Source: Fabrea salina (lineage: Eukaryota > Ciliophora > Heterotrichea > Heterotrichida > Fabreidae). From it: a DNA stretch of 64,000 nucleotides. Under the pieces are notes generated by a model. The model was given only the letters and a program-made list of their open reading frames with translations, did no database searches and was not told the origin of the DNA. Made by a program: the position numbers and the translations under genes. Shown one piece after another: positions 1 to 9,789 of this stretch. The stretch spans positions 93,914-157,913 of the forward strand of contig JALIHJ010000060.1 of NCBI GenBank assembly GCA_022984795.1, in the 5' to 3' direction. Each line of letters opens with the position of its first letter. Positions within the stretch are counted from its first letter, which is position 1.

Positions 1-3000
1 CTTCTTCAAAGTCATTCACACCTTCTTTCATGTGCTCGATTTCGTCTTCTTTGATGGTTTGTAGTGACTTAATCAACTCTTTGTTATCCGACAGTACTTT
101 CAGTCTTGAGTTAACTATTTCTTGGCTTTTTTCTTCTAGTAAGTTCGTGTGCTGGTTTAGAGTTCGCAGAGTCATTAAGAAGTCGGCAATGCTCATACTG
201 CGTACATTATTTGCGCACATTCTGAAGTTTTCGCAGATTCCAAGCACAGTGTGGTCTTGGAGTCCGAAGAGTTCCTGCATTGAAATGATAGCTACTGAGT
301 GGTCTTTCAAAGCCTTGAGTTCTTTTTTAGAGGAGTAAGTCAGGCACTCTCCTAAGTCAGCTAGAGCTTCCATGCTTGGGTTGAGCATCTTCTTAATGAC
401 CTCGAGTTCTTTTTCGATGCTGACTGCTCCATCGTATATGTCTAGCAGTTGGGAGAGCTGAGTGTTTTCGAGGTTGGTGATTATGCCAGTTAGTTCTTGT
501 TGCATGTTGTAATAGGCATTATTGCACAAGTTGATCACTTGTTGGCAGGTGTATTGAGCTGGTTTGAGGCGAGCTAAGTAATAGTTCTTGAAGGCATAGG
601 AGTGAGCGAACCTAGAATACTGGTTTGAAGGTTGAACGAAGCACTGCAGATTCTGGTTAAAAGTGTGCTGGGATACTTGGTTGTTGTGGTAGTTTCTGCT
701 GAACTGATTAAAAGCATCCATAGTAGCTTGGTAGTCTTGGGCTCCTTGGCACAGGAATTCCAAAAAGGTTCTTACCCTCTCTACTTGGTTTCTGATGTCT
801 TCTACTTGCTTGAAGGCTTGGTTTAGGGTGTTTCTGACTAAGTCTTCTTGGAACTGCCCTTGCACTATCAGAGCAAGTTCAAAGTAAGCAACTAGGTTTT
901 GTTTCTGGGCTTGACTTTGATTTTTGAAGTGCAGAACCTCATCTATAGCTAGTGCTCCAGTTTGGATGTAGTTGAACAGTTGGCAGATTCCGTGTACTAA
1001 GTCCCTGATGAAGGTATTTCCATGCAGTCGTTCGTGAAGTCTGAGGAGTGAAAACCAGTAGTGTCCCTTAGAAGGATTTGTTAGAAGCTCTTGTTTTATT
1101 TCTTCAAAAGCTACTTTTCCTCCGTTTTGCCTGGCTAAGTAGTAGCCAATAGCGTTACTGATCAAAGTGTTTCCTGGATGTTTTTCTTGAAGTTCTAAAA
1201 GATCCTCAAATTCTCTCTGAGTTAAAGTGGTTCTCATCAATTCTTGCAAGAAGAGGTCTTGGAATGCTTGGGGGGCATGGTTGCCTATGACTTCGCAGAG
1301 AGAACCCTTAGTGAAGTATCCCGTTATTGAGTAGTAGAGCAGTCTTTCAATTGCTTTGTTTAAGAAGCATCTTTTATAGTCATCGTCTCTAAGTAAGTTC
1401 ATCTCTTCGACCAGCAACTCTATGAGTCTTTGTTTGTCTCTGGAATCCCTCACCTTTCCAGAAATCCAGTCTTCTATGATCTTTTCGTATGAGCGAGGCT
1501 TTAGTTCCAGCACTCCTGAGAGTCTAGATCGGCCTTTACTTAAAAACTCACGAGAAATAGACTCCTTGTTGACACCTTCTAGAAGTTGTTGATCGTAGTA
1601 CTCGTTGAAGACTTTCTTGAGAAGTTCTAGGTTCTCTGGAGTGTATTCACCTGGTTTTATGCGAGAGTTCAAGTATCCCCTAAACTTAGTAGAGAGGCGG
1701 GCTCTAGCAAACACTCTGACTCCTTGGTTTTCATGCAGAACTCTGACCATGTTAGCTATCTCGGTGATTGAGAGACTCATACACTCGGCGTAGGTCTTGA
1801 AGGTCTCTTCCAGATCCTTGTCTTCGAGTCTGCTAGCTTCATCTTCATTTTGGTAGAATTCGTTAGCCAGCCCAACAATCATTTCAAAGTCCTTCAGTTT
1901 AGGAATGAGTCCTTTGATGAACTTTCTGGACTCTGATGTTAGCTTTAGTATGCTTATTAAAAGCATAGCTTCTTCTTTTTGGATCTGGTTTGCCAGTCTA
2001 GCCAACTTCTTAGCAATCTCAACTTTAGCTGCTTGGTTTTTTACTTGAACAAGGATATCTCTCCAGGAGTTACCCCTTTCTTTAAGTAGCAAGGAGGAAA
2101 TGCCTCTCATTAAGATTCTTGAGTAGATAGTTTCTTCTCCAAGTAATCTCAGTAAGCCTTTTGGATCCGGTCGCAGCTGAGCAGTCAGTGGTCTAGCTTC
2201 TATCAGGTGATGCTGCTTAATAGGAACTAGTCCTAATAATGCAATCACGCTGTCATAGACATTTGGTAAGCCTAGTTTATTTGAAGCTAATTCCAAGCAT
2301 CGAACGAATCTTTGTGGTATTGAATTTTGCAGCTGTTTTTGCTTGTCAAATGAGAGCCAGAACTGTTCTACCAACAAAGGAATAGCTTCAGTCATTCCAT
2401 TTTCCAGCAAAAATAACGAGTAGAAGCATAGTTGCTCATATGGTGTTAGCACGCATTCATAAACATTCTCCTTCAATCTGACATTGAACTCAAACTGAAA
2501 CTTCTGTCGCTGAATTGGTCTGAAAGTTCCGTATTCTTCGTAGCATTTTAAGTCCCAAATATATTTTCTATGCTTCTCCATATAGATCTGGAATTTATCA
2601 ACATCAAATCGAGTATGGTAACTCCAAACTCTTATATCCCTATCAATGGAATACCCACTAGAAGGCCTCCATTTATCGAGCTCAAAAGGTAAGTATTTAA
2701 CATTCGGATGATACTTCATTATTTCAACCTTTCTATCTTTAAGATCCCATTCCTTGACCTTGAACAGCACAAAGATAAATCCTTCTGAAACTTCACGTTT
2801 CACTTCTTCTCGCTTTTGATTTCCATCATCTCTTTCTTTTCCCAGAACTTCGTATTCTTCTTCCAGCTTTACTTCAGGTTGCTTTTGGTCTGCTTTAAGC
2901 TTCTTTTGAGGACTAGGCTCGTCTTGGGAGGGTTCCTGCTTTGCTTCAGAAGATGAGTACTTCGTGCTACGTTCGTCTTGGGAGGATCCCCATTTTGCTT

Positions 3001-3109
3001 CTTCTGGTTGGTTTTGATTCTTGGATGATTGATCCTTTGGACTAGGCTCTGGTTGAGAATATTTCTTCCCTTTGTTCTTTTTGCTTTTGTTTCCTTTATT
3101 TTGGCCCAT
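1..3109 (-). CDS. Large hypothetical protein, 3' end outside the window
   Basis: An uninterrupted frame of about 1036 codons runs from an ATG at 3109 off the left edge of the window. The ATG is preceded on its strand by a TATAATAAT stretch, as at other starts here. The first ~110 residues are a hydrophilic Lys/Gln/Ser/Pro-rich tail. A Trp/Tyr-rich segment follows (for example KYIWDLKCYEEYGTF), and the rest reads as long alpha-helical, Leu-rich sequence without signal peptide or membrane segment. I recognise no domain. The low-complexity head, a possible beta-rich module and then a helical stalk would fit the N-terminal half of an RNF213-like giant ligase, but this is a guess and the catalytic parts would lie outside the window. 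Confidence 0.75.
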   Translation of the reverse strand, partial: MGQNKGNKSKKNKGKKYSQPEPSPKDQSSKNQNQPEEAKWGSSQDERSTKYSSSEAKQEPSQDEPSPQKKLKADQKQPEVKLEEEYEVLGKERDDGNQKREEVKREVSEGFIFVLFKVKEWDLKDRKVEIMKYHPNVKYLPFELDKWRPSSGYSIDRDIRVWSYHTRFDVDKFQIYMEKHRKYIWDLKCYEEYGTFRPIQRQKFQFEFNVRLKENVYECVLTPYEQLCFYSLFLLENGMTEAIPLLVEQFWLSFDKQKQLQNSIPQRFVRCLELASNKLGLPNVYDSVIALLGLVPIKQHHLIEARPLTAQLRPDPKGLLRLLGEETIYSRILMRGISSLLLKERGNSWRDILVQVKNQAAKVEIAKKLARLANQIQKEEAMLLISILKLTSESRKFIKGLIPKLKDFEMIVGLANEFYQNEDEASRLEDKDLEETFKTYAECMSLSITEIANMVRVLHENQGVRVFARARLSTKFRGYLNSRIKPGEYTPENLELLKKVFNEYYDQQLLEGVNKESISREFLSKGRSRLSGVLELKPRSYEKIIEDWISGKVRDSRDKQRLIELLVEEMNLLRDDDYKRCFLNKAIERLLYYSITGYFTKGSLCEVIGNHAPQAFQDLFLQELMRTTLTQREFEDLLELQEKHPGNTLISNAIGYYLARQNGGKVAFEEIKQELLTNPSKGHYWFSLLRLHERLHGNTFIRDLVHGICQLFNYIQTGALAIDEVLHFKNQSQAQKQNLVAYFELALIVQGQFQEDLVRNTLNQAFKQVEDIRNQVERVRTFLEFLCQGAQDYQATMDAFNQFSRNYHNNQVSQHTFNQNLQCFVQPSNQYSRFAHSYAFKNYYLARLKPAQYTCQQVINLCNNAYYNMQQELTGIITNLENTQLSQLLDIYDGAVSIEKELEVIKKMLNPSMEALADLGECLTYSSKKELKALKDHSVAIISMQELFGLQDHTVLGICENFRMCANNVRSMSIADFLMTLRTLNQHTNLLEEKSQEIVNSRLKVLSDNKELIKSLQTIKEDEIEHMKEGVNDFEE

Positions 3110-3503
3110 ATTATTATAAGCTTTATAGATTAATCTAAAAATTAATTCGAAAATATGTCACAAGTTGAAATAAATCTATATACCTTCTCTCGTTTAATCT
3201 AAAATTCATGTTAATACTTCAATAGCTCTTGAGCCTTTACCCCATGATCCCTACTACTGGGAAAACGAATATAAGGATTCGGGGCTGATCTACTCTTGAC
3301 TTTAAGTAAAGTTATTCTCAGCATTCGTGTTGTCTCAAGAATCAGGACTTCTGGGCAGAAGTTAGCCAAGCCAAACCAAGCAACATAAACACCAAGTTAT
3401 TGAGAACACCTTCAAAGAAGTGGACTTTAACCCTGACCTAGTCTCGGAGCTTGGAAAAGAAAGTCAAAAGTTCTGAAGCTCTTGACATAGCATCCGCTTA
3501 AAT
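3110..3503. other. Intergenic region with a decayed coding-like stretch
   Basis: This 394-base gap separates the divergent large gene and KTI12 and is one of only two long gaps in the window. The part next to the minus-strand gene is AT-rich (several TTAATCTAAAA-like stretches). From about 3198 to 3299 the plus strand has an open stretch containing DPYYWENEYKDSGLIYS, ending at TGA. The same frame continues towards the KTI12 start with further in-frame stops (TAA, TAG, TGA) between coding-looking segments such as FKEVDFNPDLVSELGK. It looks like eroded coding sequence, or chance. No tRNA-like box was found. Confidence 0.3.
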
Positions 3504-4304
3504 ATGCCTTTAATCGTAATTTGTGGAATTCCTCAGTCAGGCAAAACAAGGTTTGCAACACAACTAAAAGAGTTCCTGGAGACTCTGCCTAACTACAGAA
3601 CCATCCTAGTAAACGAAGAAAGCTTAGGAGTTTCTAAGTCTGAAGCTTACGCATCCTCTTTCTCTGAAAAGAACCTCAGAGCACTACTCAAGTCCACAGT
3701 TGAAAGAGAGCTTTCACGAGACACAATAGTGATACTGGACTCCATGAACTACATAAAAGGCTACAGGTACGAACTTTTTTGTCTCGTAAGAACAGTCCAG
3801 ACTTCCCACTGCGTAGTTTACCTAGACACTCCTGTGCAAAAAGCTTCAGAACTCAACCAAGAGTACTCCCAAGAACTCTTCCAAGACCTGTGCAACAGAA
3901 TGGAAGTGCCTGAAGTCAAGCACAGGTGGGACAAACCCCTTGTCAAAGTAAGAGAAGATGAGGCTCCTTTTGAGGAAATCAAAGACAAACTCTTCGGAGG
4001 CAACAAACTCAGAGACCCCGTTTCAACTAAAGCTGCTCCTAAGCTGGAGTCAGACTACCTTTACCAAACTGACCAAGCTACACAACAAGCCATTGACTCA
4101 ATTCTAGAAGTCCAAAACAACTACCCTGAAGGAAGCCAAGTTCCTCTAGAAAGCTTAAAGGTGACTTACAACTACGTAAGGGAACTGTCTTCACTGGAGC
4201 TCAAAAAAGCAAGACAGCAATTCTTAAAGATGAACAAAATCAACCCTTGCCCCTCTGCTTCCGTTCCAGAAGCTTTTATTGAATATGTTCACTCGCTAGT
4301 GTAA
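3504..4304 (+). CDS. KTI12: KTI12-like P-loop protein (Elongator-associated)
   Basis: The 266-residue product begins MPLIVICGIPQSGKTRFA, whose GIPQSGKT is the P-loop, placed at the extreme N terminus as in KTI12/PSTK proteins. ILDSMNYIKGYRYEL matches the second conserved block (Walker B-like D followed by NYIKGYRYE), and HRWDKPL lies in mid-protein as in this family. KTI12 assists the Elongator complex in tRNA wobble-uridine modification; PSTK, the related kinase of selenocysteine synthesis, shares the P-loop, so a PSTK role cannot be fully excluded, but the C-terminal layout favours KTI12. Stop TAA is 6 bases from the next gene's ATG. No intron is needed. Confidence 0.88.
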   Translation: MPLIVICGIPQSGKTRFATQLKEFLETLPNYRTILVNEESLGVSKSEAYASSFSEKNLRALLKSTVERELSRDTIVILDSMNYIKGYRYELFCLVRTVQTSHCVVYLDTPVQKASELNQEYSQELFQDLCNRMEVPEVKHRWDKPLVKVREDEAPFEEIKDKLFGGNKLRDPVSTKAAPKLESDYLYQTDQATQQAIDSILEVQNNYPEGSQVPLESLKVTYNYVRELSSLELKKARQQFLKMNKINPCPSASVPEAFIEYVHSLV

Positions 4305-4310
4305 TAATTA

Positions 4311-7300
4311 ATGTCTGCTTTAGATAAAGCTAATTGGGTTTCGCAGTCACTCATGTGGTGGGCTTTTCCGTTCATAAAGCACAACTACTACAACAAACCT
4401 GACCAAAACACCCTCACTGACCTACCTCAAATAGTAGAAATCAACCCTGTTCTAGAAAGGTTACGAGAAACTTGGAAGCAAGAACTAAAAAAGTCCAAAC
4501 CAAGTTTCTTCAAAGCAATACTTAAAGCGAACTTAAGAGACATGGTTGTTATGGGACTTCCTATGTGTCTTTCGTTTTTGGGGTTCTTGTTGCAAGCAGT
4601 CTTGATAGGCTGGATTCTAGAATACTTGTCCTCAGATAACATTCCGCTTTGGGAAGGACTGGTGTATGCTTTGAGTTTTAGTTTACTGAGTTTTGTGATT
4701 TCGACTCAGTTTAGCAGGACTGGGTACATGTTTGGGCTTATAGCAGGAAGGGCACGTGCAGCAGGGCAGTTGCTTTTGTATGAGCATGGACTTAAGATTA
4801 CCCAAGCTGCAAAAGCAACTGGGAACTCAGCCAGTAGGTTAGTAAACAACGTTTCTTCAGACTTTGCCTTGTTTGAAGGAATTATAATCACGGTGATATT
4901 TCCTGCAGTTCCAGTGTTTGTGGCGGGTTCTATGATACTTATATACTTTTACTTAGGAGTTTCAGGAGTTATTGGGATTTTAGTGAGCATTCTTTACTTG
5001 CCACTCACCATTTTAATAGGGTCTTACTTGAAGAAGCAAAGACTATCCATTGGCAGGTGCACAGACTCCAGAATTAAGTTGATCACTAACTTGATAGAAG
5101 GCATGCGGATAGTTAAACTCTACGGCTGGGAAGAGCCTTTTTTTGAGCTAGCCAAAACCCACAGAGCCAACGAAATCAAAGAGTACAGAAAAAAAGTACT
5201 GCTTCAAGGAATATCTAAAAGTGCTTTTTTATGCGGACAAGGTTTAGTTTTGCTAGTGACGTTTGGAGTTTACGTTGCACTTGGAAATGAACTGGAACTT
5301 AACGGTGCTTTTGCAGCTACAGCTATTTTGTTATTGGCACACCAGTTCATAACTAAGAACTTTTCGCTAGCAATCTCCTTGATCTTTACACTTCAAGCAG
5401 CTTGTGCACGCATTGCCCAAACATTAACTCTGGATACTATTAAAGAAGATTCTTGGAAGCACTCTAAAAAGCACTCAGTGGTTCTGAAACAAGCTAACTT
5501 TTCTTGGACAGAAAACAAAACTCCTCAAGTCACTGAACAAACACTTACTAAAGAACTTCAAGAAACCAACCTAGTTCTGAGTGAAGTTAACCTTAAAGTT
5601 CCTAAACAAGAACTAGTAGTTGTAGTGGGTCCAGTGGGTTCAGGCAAAACTTCTTTACTCTTAGGAATTATGAGGGAACTTAACTTGGTTTCAGGCACAC
5701 TCAAACTAGGAGGAACTATTGCTTACTGCGAACAAGACCCGTGGATTAACTCTTTAAGCATCAAAGACAACATAATTATGGGCAAGCCTTTTGAACCTGA
5801 ACTCTTCCAAAGAGTCATTGAAGCCTGTGCCCTTGAAACAGACATTCAGAACTTAAAGTTCAAAGAAGAAACTATGGTTGGCGAAAGAGGAGTAACTCTA
5901 AGTGGAGGACAAAAAGCACGCATATCTTTGGCTCGGGCAGTTTACTCCCAAAGAGACATTTTCCTGCTTGACGATCCATTAAGTGCTGTTGACGCTGAAG
6001 TGTCTCAGGTGTTGTTTCAAAACTGCATCAGAACTTTTTTAAGCGAAAAAACTGTGATTTTAGTAACTCACCAAAGTTATGTGATGCCTTATGCTGACAG
6101 AGTTGTAGTAGTTGACTCGGGCAGAGTGCTTTTCAACGGAACTTACAGTGAACTAAGGGAACGGGAAGACATACACGAACTAATTGGCCAAGTAAAAGAC
6201 CAAGAAGAACCCCAAGAAAACCAAGTTAAAAACACTAACCCCAAAAACACGCCTAAAGACAACCTAACTATTAAAAACGAAGAAAAAGCTGAAGGCAGTG
6301 TACCTTGGAGCATTTACGGAAACTACTTTTTGTTAGGCTTCAAAAGCAAGTTAGTGTTTGTGCTGTTTATGTTGTTTTTCGGAGTGTCACAAGTAGTTTA
6401 CCTAGCAATTACTTATTGGCTGTCTTACTGGTCAGAACAAAGCCAAAGCGAACAAGAAAATTCCTACTACTTAGAAGTGCTAGTTTTACTAGTTGTTTCT
6501 TTTTACTTGTTTGGACTCAGTAGAATGCTTATACTCTACCAGTGTTTTATTACCTCTAACAAGCAACTCCACAACCTTTCTTTGAAAAGTGTAGTGAACA
6601 CCAGCATTAAGTTTTTTGACAAGAACCCTACAGGAAGGATCCTCAATAGGTTTTCAGGGGACGTCATTAAGATGGACGAACCCTTAATGTTTTTCCTTCC
6701 AGACGCTTTCCAGTTAACTTTTTTGTTGTTTGCAAACTTTGTGGTTATCTTTGTAGTGAACCCTGTTTGTATAGTGTTTGCTGTGCTGATGGCTTTGTTG
6801 ACTGTTTTTTTGGTCAAAAGAATAGTGCCTATGGCTAGGGAGTTCCGAAGAATTGAGTTAGTTTCAAGGAGTCCGATAGTGTCTTACTTCTCCAACTTAG
6901 TTTCCGGTCTTACAAGTATCAGGGCTTTTGGGCTTCAAAGCCACTTTGCCAAGCAAGTGTTTGAGTCTGTTGAAAAGAACTTAAAGGCTTTTTACTCTTT
7001 CCAAATCCAAGTTAGGTTCTTCCAACTCTACATGGAAATAATGACTGTGTGTCTTATTTCTGCGAATGCTGTTGTTTTGATATTTCTGAAAGACTGGATC
7101 AGCAGTGAAGCTGCAGCTGTTAGTTTAGTTCTAAACAACAACGCTTTTACACTGATTTCTTTTTACGCAAGAGTGGTTGTGGACATTGATACATTTATGA
7201 CAAGTGTGCAACGTATAGAGGAGTACAAAAACCTTAAACCTGAACCCCAACCTGAGACTAAGGAGTTCTCAGTTACCAAAGGCCGTGTTGAGTTCAGAGA

Positions 7301-8039
7301 AGTTTACATGAAGTACAGGAGTTTTTTGGAGCCTGCTCTTAAAGGCTTGAGCTTCACAATACAAGAGGGCTCCAAAGTAGGCATAGTTGGAAGAACTGGG
7401 GCTGGAAAAAGCTCAATCATGCAAGCTTTGTTCAGAATGACTAAACTACAGTCAGGCAGCATTCTTGTAGACAACCAAGATATTTGGACAGCCCCAGTTA
7501 ACAGCATCCGCCAACAAATGTCAGTTATACCGCAAACAGCCTTTTTGTTTGCAGCAACTTTAAGAGAGAACTTGGACCCTTTAAACGTTCACTCAGACCA
7601 AGAAATCCTGCAAGCAGTTGAAGAAGTCAACCTTAAACAAGTAGTTGACAAAATAGGACTTACTACCCAGATAAGGTCTGAAAGTTTAGGTTTGTCTGCA
7701 GGAGAAAAACAACTAGTGTGCTTGGCAAGGGCTATCCTTAGAAAAAACAAAGTTATTATGATGGATGAAGCCACTGCCAACGTTGACTCTAAAACTGACA
7801 AGTTCATTCAACAGAAAATCAAGGAAAAGTTTTCTGAGTGCACTGTAATAACTGTTGCTCACCGACTGAGAACTATTGTTAAGAGTGATTTAATCATTGT
7901 GATGGATGACGGAAAAGTTGCTGAAGCAGGAAGCCCCTCTGAGTTAGTTAAGTACAACTCAGCCTTTTATGAGTTAATAAAGTGCACAGGGCCTTCGGAA
8001 GCCAAGCACTTACTTGATAAGATTAATAAGAATTCTTAG
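4311..8039 (+). CDS. ABC transporter, ABCC/MRP family (full transporter)
   Basis: The 1242-residue protein has the full TMD1-NBD1-TMD2-NBD2 layout. NBD1 shows Walker A GPVGSGKTSLL (~440), signature LSGGQKARISLARA and Walker B IFLLDDPLSAVDAE. NBD2 shows Walker A GRTGAGKSSIMQ (~1030), a modified signature GLSAGEKQLVCLARA and Walker B VIMMDEATANVD. The N terminus (WWAFPFIKHNYYN) matches the cytosolic lead-in of short MRP-type ABCC proteins that lack the TMD0 bundle. It likely exports organic anions or conjugates across the plasma or an internal membrane; the substrate cannot be told. It starts 6 bases after KTI12 and its stop TAG overlaps the TAA of the convergent kinase gene (TTAG at 8036-8039). 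Confidence 0.95.
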   Translation: MSALDKANWVSQSLMWWAFPFIKHNYYNKPDQNTLTDLPQIVEINPVLERLRETWKQELKKSKPSFFKAILKANLRDMVVMGLPMCLSFLGFLLQAVLIGWILEYLSSDNIPLWEGLVYALSFSLLSFVISTQFSRTGYMFGLIAGRARAAGQLLLYEHGLKITQAAKATGNSASRLVNNVSSDFALFEGIIITVIFPAVPVFVAGSMILIYFYLGVSGVIGILVSILYLPLTILIGSYLKKQRLSIGRCTDSRIKLITNLIEGMRIVKLYGWEEPFFELAKTHRANEIKEYRKKVLLQGISKSAFLCGQGLVLLVTFGVYVALGNELELNGAFAATAILLLAHQFITKNFSLAISLIFTLQAACARIAQTLTLDTIKEDSWKHSKKHSVVLKQANFSWTENKTPQVTEQTLTKELQETNLVLSEVNLKVPKQELVVVVGPVGSGKTSLLLGIMRELNLVSGTLKLGGTIAYCEQDPWINSLSIKDNIIMGKPFEPELFQRVIEACALETDIQNLKFKEETMVGERGVTLSGGQKARISLARAVYSQRDIFLLDDPLSAVDAEVSQVLFQNCIRTFLSEKTVILVTHQSYVMPYADRVVVVDSGRVLFNGTYSELREREDIHELIGQVKDQEEPQENQVKNTNPKNTPKDNLTIKNEEKAEGSVPWSIYGNYFLLGFKSKLVFVLFMLFFGVSQVVYLAITYWLSYWSEQSQSEQENSYYLEVLVLLVVSFYLFGLSRMLILYQCFITSNKQLHNLSLKSVVNTSIKFFDKNPTGRILNRFSGDVIKMDEPLMFFLPDAFQLTFLLFANFVVIFVVNPVCIVFAVLMALLTVFLVKRIVPMAREFRRIELVSRSPIVSYFSNLVSGLTSIRAFGLQSHFAKQVFESVEKNLKAFYSFQIQVRFFQLYMEIMTVCLISANAVVLIFLKDWISSEAAAVSLVLNNNAFTLISFYARVVVDIDTFMTSVQRIEEYKNLKPEPQPETKEFSVTKGRVEFREVYMKYRSFLEPALKGLSFTIQEGSKVGIVGRTGAGKSSIMQALFRMTKLQSGSILVDNQDIWTAPVNSIRQQMSVIPQTAFLFAATLRENLDPLNVHSDQEILQAVEEVNLKQVVDKIGLTTQIRSESLGLSAGEKQLVCLARAILRKNKVIMMDEATANVDSKTDKFIQQKIKEKFSECTVITVAHRLRTIVKSDLIIVMDDGKVAEAGSPSELVKYNSAFYELIKCTGPSEAKHLLDKINKNS

Positions 8040-9742
8040 TAATTAGCATGAGTAACACCTGTAGTGTTTTTGAGGTTTAGGTATGTCATGAGTTCCTTCA
8101 TCTTGGGTCTATTTTTATATTCAAACTGAAGTGCTCTACTCAGGAATTGTTTTAGCCAAGGATAAGGGATAGAGTTGATTATTTGGGTAAGTTCACCTTG
8201 TCGGGATTCAGTGTTGTATCCCTTTACGTTTTCCAAAGTGTATGCTTGCAAAATAGTTAGTCCTAAAGAGTACACATCTGCTTTTAAAGGCTTGTACCTC
8301 ACACTAGTCTTTTCATTAGCTACTTTTTGACCGAGGTAAGCATCTTGGAGTTCAGGTGCCATGTATCCATCAGTTCCTTGGATTTTGTAAATTCCAGTTG
8401 CGTTTATTTGGGTAGTGGAAGCTCCATGCTCAGCTATATTGAAGTCAGCTATTTTGATGTAGCCTTCTTTGCTGATAAAAATGTTGTGGGGTTTGATGTC
8501 TTTGTGGGCTAGTTTCTGTTCATGCAGTAGAGAGAACCCTTCTGTGAGTTGTTGCGCTATAACGTAGATTTCTTGTTCAGTATAGTATCTCCCCTCTCGA
8601 CCTCTAGTGCTGATGTCGTCAATCAACTGGAAAGGACAGAACTCCATAACGATTCCTAGTACTTCTTTGTCTTCTTCTTGAGTTAAGTAGTCCCCGTAGT
8701 ACTTTAAAAAGCATTCCTTCATTCCTGAAAACTTCTTCATAATATCTATTTCTGTTTTGAACTTGTTGACGTACCCCTGAGTACTTGAAAGGTATTCTTT
8801 TACAGCAACTTGAAGTTCTCCGTCAGGTGTAGCAACTTTACCTCTGACAACGTTCACAGTGTGATTTGGGAAGTTTTGGGCATAAATAACATTTCTGGAG
8901 TAGATTTGGCTCCTTTCATTAACTATCACTGGCTGCACTGGTTGTTGGTGTTGTGCATTTTGGGAATGCATAGACTGAGCTGCTTCAGGTGCTTTGGGCT
9001 CAATAGGAGGGAAATCAGTAATGATTTGTTCTAGTCTTGTTTTTTGGAGGTCACTCAGTTCGTCTCTCATAGCATTTAGGTAGCCCACAAAGGTTCTAAC
9101 CTGGTTGTAGTCTTTATCTTGAGCGTCTCTGATCCAGTCCATACAGAAGTCGGCTACAAACTGCTTGATCAACCCAATGTCAACGTCGTTAGTGAAGCAC
9201 TCCCAGGCTTTTTGAACAGTGTCTTGGAAGTCTTTATTTTCTATTGAGTTCTTTAAAAGAGTCATCATTCTAGCCTTAGAAACTATCCCAATGTACTTCT
9301 TAGTAGCTTCGTAGTTGGTTCCTTCGTACTCGTTGAGTTTCTGAGCTAAAACTGAGTACTTTATTAAGGTTTCTACGTCTTCTACCTTCGACAAGTACTT
9401 TATCATGCTGGACAGAAGTTCTTTGGAAGCATCTTTGAGGATGTTTTGCAGGTTGTAGTGATTTAGTACTTGGAAGCAAAATTCGGCCCAAGCAATGAAA
9501 TCTTTAGGTTCGTTGTCTTTTTTTTCTAGGGTTACTAGCAGGTGAATCAGCACAAACTTGTAAAGGTCCTCGTCAAATTGAAATTCATTGCCTATTTTGC
9601 TTACAAGAGCTCCGAGGTCTTCCAGATTGTACGGCTCGGTTGCTTGGTACAGGCTTTGGAACTCCTGTGGGAAGCCTGTAACCTTGTTTTGGATGCTGTT
9701 TTTGAACTCGTTCAAGTGAGTGTTATAGTTCCAACTTAACAT
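8036..9742 (-). CDS. Protein kinase with long helical N-terminal region
   Basis: The 568-residue product has a ~290-residue Leu/Lys/Glu-rich helical N-terminal half and a C-terminal protein kinase domain. The ATP-binding lysine appears in LQVAVKEY, the catalytic loop reads AHKDIKPHNIF (HKD instead of HRD, aspartate and asparagine kept), and the metal-binding motif is ADFNIAEHG, i.e. DFN in place of DFG. MAPELQDAY is the APE motif and DVYSLGLTI the following helix. The catalytic residues needed for phosphotransfer are present, so activity is plausible; DFN occurs in some active kinases. The partner of the helical half is unknown. Upstream the start reads TATATAATG. Confidence 0.85.
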   Translation of the reverse strand: MLSWNYNTHLNEFKNSIQNKVTGFPQEFQSLYQATEPYNLEDLGALVSKIGNEFQFDEDLYKFVLIHLLVTLEKKDNEPKDFIAWAEFCFQVLNHYNLQNILKDASKELLSSMIKYLSKVEDVETLIKYSVLAQKLNEYEGTNYEATKKYIGIVSKARMMTLLKNSIENKDFQDTVQKAWECFTNDVDIGLIKQFVADFCMDWIRDAQDKDYNQVRTFVGYLNAMRDELSDLQKTRLEQIITDFPPIEPKAPEAAQSMHSQNAQHQQPVQPVIVNERSQIYSRNVIYAQNFPNHTVNVVRGKVATPDGELQVAVKEYLSSTQGYVNKFKTEIDIMKKFSGMKECFLKYYGDYLTQEEDKEVLGIVMEFCPFQLIDDISTRGREGRYYTEQEIYVIAQQLTEGFSLLHEQKLAHKDIKPHNIFISKEGYIKIADFNIAEHGASTTQINATGIYKIQGTDGYMAPELQDAYLGQKVANEKTSVRYKPLKADVYSLGLTILQAYTLENVKGYNTESRQGELTQIINSIPYPWLKQFLSRALQFEYKNRPKMKELMTYLNLKNTTGVTHANY

Positions 9743-9789
9743 TATATATGGCTGAAGTTTGCCAAAGAAATTTTAATCTATATAAGCAG

